Below, piece after piece: positions 18,131 through 23,600 of a stretch of 23,600 bases of DNA (the first letter of the stretch is position 1; the number at the start of each line of letters is the position of its first letter). The stretch spans positions 1 through 23,600 of the forward strand of contig JBBPSI010000325.1 in the NCBI GenBank assembly GCA_038093515.1, written 5' to 3'. The translations under genes were made by a program, and so were the position numbers. A model generated the notes under the pieces. That model did no database searches. It was not told where the DNA came from and saw nothing but the letters and a program-made list of their open reading frames with translations. Source of the stretch: Butyriboletus loyo (Eukaryota; Basidiomycota; Agaricomycetes; Boletales; Boletaceae).

Positions 18131-19732
18131 GCGATGATCAAGTATGGGCAGTCGCATTCCAGTCTGACGGAAAGCATCTTTTGTGTGGGAGTAGCGATGG
18201 CATTCGACGATGGCGACTTGAAGACAATCAAGAGGTCGGAAACCAAATGGGAATGGACATGAATGCCATCAGTGTGTCAAGAGATCACCAGTGGATAGTG
18301 TGTGGCACTGAGGAGGGCGCAAGCGTGTGGGACGCAGAGCTGCACACAAAGGCCATCGAGGTGGAGGGCGGAAACAAGGTGTATGCGGTCGATGTCTCAC
18401 CAGATTCGACCAGGTTTGCCACTGGGACTGGAGACAAGATAGCGAGCATTTGGAGCATAACAACGGGGGAGAGACTCGTCGGCCCACTCCAACATGACAA
18501 AGAAGTCAATGGAATCAAGTTCTCCCCAAATGGCGAGCGCATCGCCACTTGCTGCTGTAGGGGCTCGATCCGCATTTTCGACATTCACAACAGCGACGAA
18601 CTCGTCACAATTGAGACTGAAACAACCACAATTTACATAGTCACTCCACTTGCATGGTCCAGTGACAACCAGCAACTTTTTGCGGCAACTGACGACCGCA
18701 AAATCAAGTCTTTCGCTTTGTCCACGGGGTCCCAGGTCGCTGAGTCGCTGGCTTTCGACAGCAATGTGGAGTCCATCGCTCTAGCAGCAAATGGCAAATT
18801 CATTGCTGTATATGCAGGGCCTTCCATCTTCTTCCTGGACATGTCGACTCTCTTCCAGATTGGCTCTGCCATTGAGGACAGTGAATGGATATGCTCAATT
18901 GCCCTCTCCCCAGACAACACATATCTGGCAGCTGGACGAGATGACGGGAAAGTCTTTGTGCATGACCTCGGTCATATTCTCCAAGAGTCATACGGTCCTT
19001 TCCATGTAAGTATTTGGCTATTCTATCAAACCATCTCATCACACACAATATTAGACATCAACTAGTGATCTTGAGGTATCCACTCGCTCTGTTCCTGTTC
19101 GACGCGAGTTCTCACGATCGTGTAGGTTGACGTGCCGTCGAGCGCGCCCGCTCCTGAGTTCGACTTTGACGAGGTTCGTGGCCACCTCATTTTGTTTCTT
19201 GCTTTTATATTGACACTACTGGAGCCACCATCCCCGACCTCCGCTGCCGATCCCCGGGAGCTACCGCCACATGACTCCCCTGCAGAGGCACATCCCGAGT
19301 CGCAGATTCGCTCAATATTAAAAAAGCTGCTACCGCGAAAAAGTGAGAAGGACGCCACTTCACACAAGCCAGGTCGACATTTCGGAAAGTCACGCCAACC
19401 CGCCGCTCATCGATCTCACTCCCCAGCGAGAGTAGATACCACAACTGAGGGCCCTTCGTGGATGGCTGCGGGTCAACGTAAGCGAGTGAGTATTCTTCCT
19501 TGCCTAGACAATCAGACGCGCGCTATCTAACATTTCATCTTAGCGAACGACCACAGGATATGCCAGAAACCGACAGGTTCGTTACTATTTCTCGGATTTG
19601 GATGCAGGAACTCATCAGGTACTACAGCCTAAACCTCCTGCCAAGGCCACTGCTGTTCCCAAACATCCAAATGAAGATGCTTCTCGTAGCGGAGAACATG
19701 TTGCGGATCCAACGGTAGCAGACCCAGTATGA
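18085..19732 (+). CDS. WD40 repeat protein, copy C (intact), seven-bladed propeller with C-terminal extension
   Basis: Four exons give about 496 residues: 18085-19005, 19055-19075 (21 nt), 19126-19485 and 19544-19732. Introns of 49, 50 and 58 nt have GTAAGT, GTATCC and GTGAGT donors and TAG acceptors, and all phases are 0. Exon 1 holds seven WD40 blades, starting near residues 20, 62, 100, 141, 186, 229 and 270 (for example VWAVAFQSDGKHLL, IASIWSITTGERL, DDGKVFVHDL). The tail has FDFDEVRGHL, a Pro/Ser-rich part, a basic stretch (KKLLPRKSEKD, FGKSRQ) and ends ADPTVADPV. The ATG is chosen because it is conserved with copy B and starts the family-like IxxDPTVVL. No NACHT or HET domain is present. 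WD40 propellers act as protein-binding scaffolds; the partner is unknown. Confidence 0.85.
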
Positions 19733-20160
19733 CTCTTCCTGGCGATGTAGGCCTCGTCACCACAGCTCATGTCCTATTAGACGCAACCAGCAAACGATCC
19801 ATCTGACCCCTCGGCCCCGGGGGTCCGTGTAACGGTGCGCATAACTTTTCTTTCACTTGCACTGTTATACTTACAGTGGATCAGCGTCAGCAAGGATCGA
19901 GGTACTCTACCCTTGCCATCACCCTTCCTGCGTGGTTGCTGTGTAATCGTTCAGGCACACACGATGACTTACCTTGATCCAAATCGTTTGATGTAATTCG
20001 CAAATATACAGACATTGATCGTGCAGTTCTTTAATTTCGTGTCACCTTGCAACATCAGTATGATAAGCCTGTCCATGATCGAGCTTGCCATATTCACGCA
20101 ATGGTCATAAACGAAGTCTATCCACATGCAGAGGTTGGGATTGTAGGACACTATGTAATT
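19733..20160. other. Region downstream of WD40 copy C
   Basis: Homologous to 6076-6500 and 13340-13790. The plus-strand frame with ISVSKDRGTLPL and TYLDP ends at TAA 19994-19996, as in the other units. The minus-strand frame across 19969-20313 is longer here, but its upstream half lies in the duplicated block and is not kept in A. No gene is called. Confidence 0.35.
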
Positions 20161-20460
20161 GATAATTGATAGTGACGATGTCGACCAAGGCCTAACGCCT
20201 ATCCGATCTAAGGTCTCGAGCTCCGCCATGCGCGCTCGCAGAGCTATTAGGAACACCGTAGCTCGAGCTAGAGCATGTAGGCAATTCTCCAGTTGGACGG
20301 TGGTGGTGCCCAACTCTGTGCTGGGCCTTTCCCAGTCGGTCGTTTACTAGGTTAAGTGCCCTGACGATGTTGACCAAGGTAACGCGTATCCGATCACAAG
20401 GTCTCGAGCTCCGCCATGCGCACTCGCAGAGCTATTAGGAACACCGTGCCTCGTAGCTCG
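20160..20460 (+). repeat. Local direct duplication in unit C
   Basis: The sequence from GACGATGT(C/T)GACCAAGG through GCTATTAGGAACACCGT occurs at about 20172-20263 and again at about 20362-20448, with small differences. Unit A has one copy (6640-6715). On the plus strand both copies carry the Arg-rich reading RRAIRNTV. The segment between the copies (GTGCTGGGCCTTTC) matches 6598. Confidence 0.7.
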
Positions 20461-20814
20461 GTCATTCTCCATCGAGATATGATAGAAGGTATTCCGCGAG
20501 GCAACATGGAGCTAAGCAGCTGGAGGCCCGAGTACGATGCCAGACCACTCTCGTTAGCGGGTTCGTCACGTATTCCGGCTGAGTTATTCATCTTACGAAA
20601 AATGTTGATCAGACTTGCTACAACCCGAGAAATGCGCCCCAGGCAGGATCGGCTCGTGTTCCGGGGGAGACGAGCCCACACAGCGACGACAGGTGGGGAG
20701 GTCAGGAGGAAGGAAGAGGGAATCGGGCGCAAGCACAGCCGAGTGAGGAAACGCGAGCGTGCCGTGCTGAGGATAGTCATCCGACCTCATCGGACTAGTG
20801 ATGGACGGGCCTGC
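20461..20814 (+). other. Block matching unit A 7740-7980, no clear gene
   Basis: The plus-strand frame from 20416 runs through this block (LRKMLIRLATTREMRPRQ, then a basic stretch) into the DUF6533-like tail at 20815. The join is made by a deletion, so the 172-codon frame is a chance fusion of unrelated pieces. Confidence 0.35.
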
Positions 20815-20934
20815 GTGTCCGCGATTGCATTTGCGGATGTCGCCCCGGGGCAGGATCAGGTCGTGGAAGGGGACGTGAATGAATCGGAGGTGATTCGACT
20901 GGAACCATTGGGAGATGATACTCGTCAAGTTTGA
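20815..20934 (+). pseudogene. DUF6533-like protein tail, copy C
   Basis: Reads VSAIAFADVAPGQDQVVEGD, then NESEVIRLEPLGDD and TRQV before TGA at 20932-20934. This is the same tail as in unit B (16296-16408) but without the nonsense codon. All membrane segments are missing because the sequence equivalent to 14130-16290 of unit B is deleted. Confidence 0.45.
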
Positions 20935-21255
20935 ACCAGGACCCTTGGGCAGCGACGAGGGACGAAAAGTAGCGGTGGGGCTTATGCGGTATTGACGAAC
21001 GCTGGCAATCGAGGATGTTGGTCCTTTGAATGGTGATTCGAATATTTGTATTACCGATGATTATGCCCCGTCGTCTGCGCTCCGTGTAGCATCTGCATTT
21101 CTCGAGGGCGCTTTCCTCTGTACATTGCCTTGATCTGTTCTGCAAACATCTTCCGGACATGGCGGGGCTGTCGCAGAACCCAGCACGTTATTCGCCTCCG
21201 CTGGTTACAATAGCGAATACGATGATCCGAGCAGTAATCCCTGTGTCCGGCGCTG
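20935..21255. other. Unassigned block shared with unit B
   Basis: Counterpart of 16410-16735. Contains the same landmarks (GACATGGCGGGGCTGTCGCA near 21158) but small deletions break frames on both strands. No gene is called. Confidence 0.3.
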
Positions 21256-21271
21256 TAATCGACATAAATAT

Positions 21272-21296
21272 AGATAGTATAACACCCATACTATCT
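21272..21296. other. Short hairpin
   Basis: AGATAGTAT and ATACTATCT form a perfect 9-bp inverted repeat with a 7-base loop. It marks the start of the sequence found only in unit C. Confidence 0.45.
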
Positions 21297-21411
21297 CGCT
21301 GGCTGCAGTGGCATCAGTGGTGGTTTTATGGGGAATGCAGGCTGGCCTTCGACAACTTCAGGAGATGATATGCAACAGGTGGCAGTCACAAGTGAATTGA
21401 ACCTTCGGGGG

Positions 21412-21425
21412 TGATTCATGAATCA
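21412..21425. other. 14-bp palindrome
   Basis: TGATTCATGAATCA is a perfect palindrome in the unit-C-specific segment. Its function is unknown. Confidence 0.4.
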
Positions 21426-21506
21426 ACGAACTTCGCTGCAGCAAAAAGTAAAATTCGCCGGCGCCCATCGGCGAGAAGCAAATTATGTAAGGTATACCTG
21501 TGGCCA

Positions 21507-21660
21507 CACCCGTACACCGCGGATACGGGTACGGTGTTACCCCGGGTCCTCATTTCCTACACCGTACCCGTACCCGCCGTACCCCCTACACCCGTTACCT
21601 GCGGTGTTAGCCATACCCGTGCTCAGCCCTAACCCCCCCGCGCACCTGCTGGCGACCATA
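21507..21660. repeat. ACCCGT-rich repeat with a hairpin
   Basis: The segment repeats ACCCGTAC-like words and their complement. TACGGGTACGGTGT (21524-21537) and its exact reverse complement (21559-21572) form a 14-bp inverted repeat with a 21-base spacer. Such imperfect short repeats can be read as open frames, and a plus-strand frame does run through, but the Pro/Tyr-rich translation (YPYPPYPLHPLP) reflects the repeat. Confidence 0.6.
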
Positions 21661-21739
21661 CATGTTTGGGGTATGGGTAACGCGGTCCACCTCCCTGAGC
21701 ATGCTGTGAGACGGACGCGGCAAGCGGTGAGCCAACGTT

Positions 21740-22160
21740 CGGAACGTACCATGAGTGAGATGTTGTCTACGGAATACGTGTCAAAGTGGTTGAAAGAAAA
21801 CCCTAACCTTGGACTAAACTCACTCATCGTTTGTATTACATCAGGCGAGGAATCGAATTTGGTGCACGCTCTTTTGAACTGCATATTCTTCCGACCTACT
21901 ATTACTTGCAGAAGATGAACTCGCACATCGACATTCGAACCGTACCGTGCGGACGTGGGACGTCGACTCGGGTGTGTATGGACACGATCGTCCATTCCCT
22001 ACTACATTTTTGGGTGGCATGTCATGTAAAATTTTTTAATTATTCATTTTCGCCTCCGTCGTCTAGGCTTGAACCACCGATGCTTGAACTGGTGGTTACA
22101 CCTGACAGACACACCGGACCGTCTCCCTCTTTGACGTCTGTTCGCCCTTGCTTGTGAGTA
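21740..22160 (+). pseudogene. WD40-repeat fragment and upstream exon-like sequence, copy C
   Basis: A plus-strand frame reads STEYVSKWLKENPNLGLN, then SLIVCITSGEESNL and HALLNCIFF. In another frame, starting near 21905, LAEDELAHRHSNRTVRTWDV continues as DSGV, the end of a WD40 blade. A third piece, LELVVTPDRHTGPS, lies near 22090. Unit A has a shortened version (9100-9710). The parts look like neighbouring exons of a second WD40 gene, but I cannot join them with good splice sites. From 22161 to 22382 the sequence is shared with unit A and shows no gene. Confidence 0.4.
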
Positions 22161-22382
22161 CAGCGTACTTGGACACTATTCTTTCTGGTGTATCCCAGCG
22201 CTGGACCGACCTCTCCTTGAACGCCAACTGGGAGGGTGGAGTAGAGGTATGGCGGACCGGGTCTTCTGATACCGTGGATGATACATCCGAACTTCTGATC
22301 CGTCCCGTTTTCGATTGGGACCACGATCAAACAACCGTGCGATCGACGAGATAGATCCCACAAGAACGCCGACCGTTGGTCA

Positions 22383-22837
22383 ATGTTACCGTCAATGTCA
22401 TTTCGAGGTTGGTTCCAACTCAATGTGGCAGGGTTGATAGCCGTGCGGACAGCGCTTTGCGGGAGAAATAGTCGTCGTCCAGAACTTGAGAAGGGTAAAG
22501 GTTATTTTTGTCAAGCAGATCTGATTAGTTGTGGGCAAAGTGACGACTTGATTCCATCTCATGAGAAACATAGACGGTGTAAGCCATCTAGATATCATTT
22601 CGGTAGCTCACCACTAGGGGTATATAACTAGAGATGTGGAGGATACACCGACAAACACCTAAAAGAATAAAGCGAAAACCAAAAATGAAACGAGGTCATT
22701 ATGGAGACATGGCCAAAGGAGAGATAGAAATAAATGGACGAACGATGGATGCCACATCACAACCCGGACAGAACGATCTCCTCTCACCCGCCATTGCTCA
22801 CCACTTCCACACCCACCTGTCGGGATCAGCGAGCTGA
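22383..22837 (+). other. Two adjacent small open frames, copy in unit C
   Basis: Counterpart of 9955-10373: an 82-codon frame (22383-22631, contains KGYFCQADLI and ends GVYN) and a 67-codon frame (22634-22837, contains KRIKRKPKMKRG) two bases later. The upstream part of the first frame differs from unit A by an indel, so the shared part is roughly the last 58 codons. The opposite strand is also open in both units (the reverse of KPKMKRG gives a Leu/Phe-rich frame). A real product on either strand is unproven. Confidence 0.3.
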
Positions 22838-22859
22838 AATGAACACGTGCCGACAGTCT

Positions 22860-23488
22860 ACGAATAAGACATGTCCAACGCAAAATTGAACGTCGGTGAA
22901 CCATCCGATATTGATATCCTTTTCCCCGTTCGCGGTCGACGAGGTCACCGATGGCGCACGGCTGACACACCCATCAACAGCGGTGCGATCCACTACATGC
23001 CCGCAGCCGAAGGGCAATAAGGGCGAGATATCAGAGTGAGAACACGCTCCACCACCAAATCAAGACATGAGGTCGGAGGTAATGGAACTTAGCTAAGCTC
23101 CCCCAAGGACTTGTGTGAACCTGTACAATCGCAAACGGGATCAGAAGAGTCAAAGGGTGGCACAGCCTGTCACGGACTTGACGAGCATCGCGACGACGGT
23201 CGTACACTCCGTCACATGAGCTGGTCGGAGCAGCTGGACCATTGCATGTCTGTAGAGCGACAACCAGATGAGGAGTATTACGGCGATATCGATAGCGAAG
23301 AAGATACAAAAAGGGCCAGTTGATCGGACGACCGGCGTTAATGTAGGACGATAATAATAGCGAGGATATTTAGAACCAAAGCGAGCAAGTTTGAACAGGC
23401 CGTGGAAGTAGTTTCTGCGGCTTGCAGAACGTAGAACGTATGTGATGTTGCGAGCAAGACGAGGTGGATCAGTGGTTGGAAGGAGCAC
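22860..23488 (-). pseudogene. Membrane-protein-like remnant, copy C
   Basis: Here the 5' part is one open frame of 112 codons (23150-23488): TTDPPRLARNITYVLRSAS, a Tyr/Arg-rich stretch where the other copies have a helix in a neighbouring frame, then IDIAVILLIWLSLYRHAMV and TECTTVVAM. The next block (LIPFAIVQVHTSP) is in another frame and ends at a damaged donor (AGCTAAG near 23095 instead of AGGTAAG). A third block (NIGWFTDVQFCVGHV) lies at 22870-22935. The loss of the donor suggests decay. Confidence 0.42.
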
Positions 23489-23600
23489 TCCTATGTAGCC
23501 AATTCGTCAGCGTCGATGGTCATGGTGGATGGCAGCATACTCGTTAGATGTCGCATCAATGTCCGCCAGCGTGAACCAACCTTTGACATCGGTATAAAAA

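Larger units (their letters stand above)
18085..23600. repeat. Tandem unit C, continues past the window
   Basis: Starts with the intact WD40 gene. Compared with unit B it has lost the minus-strand unknown gene and most of the DUF6533-like gene: sequence matching 14130 joins sequence matching 16290 at about 20815. It has gained the sequence at 21250-21740. It shares with unit A the WD40-like fragment and the small-frame block. The last bases (23560-23600) match 11085-11125, which lie ahead of WD40 copy B. Confidence 0.85.

Noticed and set aside
20416..20934. 172-codon frame in unit C as a single gene
   Set aside because: It is made of three unrelated blocks joined by a deletion. Only its last 39 codons match a known coding tail.
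21797..21808. Telomere-like AACCCTAACC
   Set aside because: A single partial match inside a coding-like frame with no repeats, so not telomeric.
1..23600. CRISPR arrays, riboswitches, bacterial promoters or operons, tRNA and rRNA genes
   Set aside because: None were seen. The introns and retroelements show the DNA is fungal nuclear sequence. The short palindromes and direct repeats lack CRISPR spacing. I cannot exclude a degenerate tRNA without a covariance search.

Overview
The window looks like a repeat-rich stretch of a filamentous basidiomycete (Agaricomycete) nuclear genome. Three signs support this: (1) a chromodomain-type Ty3/gypsy retrotransposon with fungal-style LTRs; (2) short GT-AG introns, mostly 48-60 nt with CTAAC-like branch sites, inside WD40 genes; (3) remnants resembling the multi-pass membrane families DUF6533 and DUF6534, which are expanded in Agaricomycetes. 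Rhizoctonia/Ceratobasidium is my best guess from the combination of WD40 and DUF653x families, but that is inference. There are no bacterial operons, CRISPR arrays or rRNA, and I recognised no tRNA.

Layout. 1-4215: 3' part of a Ty3/gypsy element, running from reverse transcriptase through RNase H, integrase, chromodomain and polypurine tract to the 3' LTR. Its pol frame carries two in-frame TGA codons. The LTR has an internal duplication of about 255 bp, and a 486-bp solo LTR with a perfect 5-bp target duplication (CATAT) sits at the duplication boundary. 4216-4370: antisense scrap of another gypsy integrase. 4371-5514: LTR-like sequence ending against a beheaded WD40 gene.

5517-23600: a tandemly repeated module present about 2.9 times (unit A 5517-11676, unit B 11677-18084, unit C 18085 to the window end). 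Each unit opens with a plus-strand WD40 gene. A multi-exon minus-strand gene of unknown function follows in A and B. Next come DUF6533-like and WD40-like remnants, and the unit closes with minus-strand membrane-protein-like remnants just before the next WD40 copy. The three units carry different deletions, so each lacks a block that the other two share. The last bases repeat the sequence found ahead of the WD40 copies, so the array probably continues beyond the window.

Only the unit C WD40 gene (18085-19732, four exons, about 496 residues, seven-bladed propeller plus a C-terminal extension) looks intact. Unit B's copy has paired frameshifts and a stop, and unit A's copy has lost its propeller. 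The unit B minus-strand gene (14150-14816) can be spliced into one open frame of 109 codons through six small exons, two of its introns using GC donors. I see no evidence that the genes form a functional pathway. The region reads as a duplicated, decaying, transposon-invaded gene cluster.
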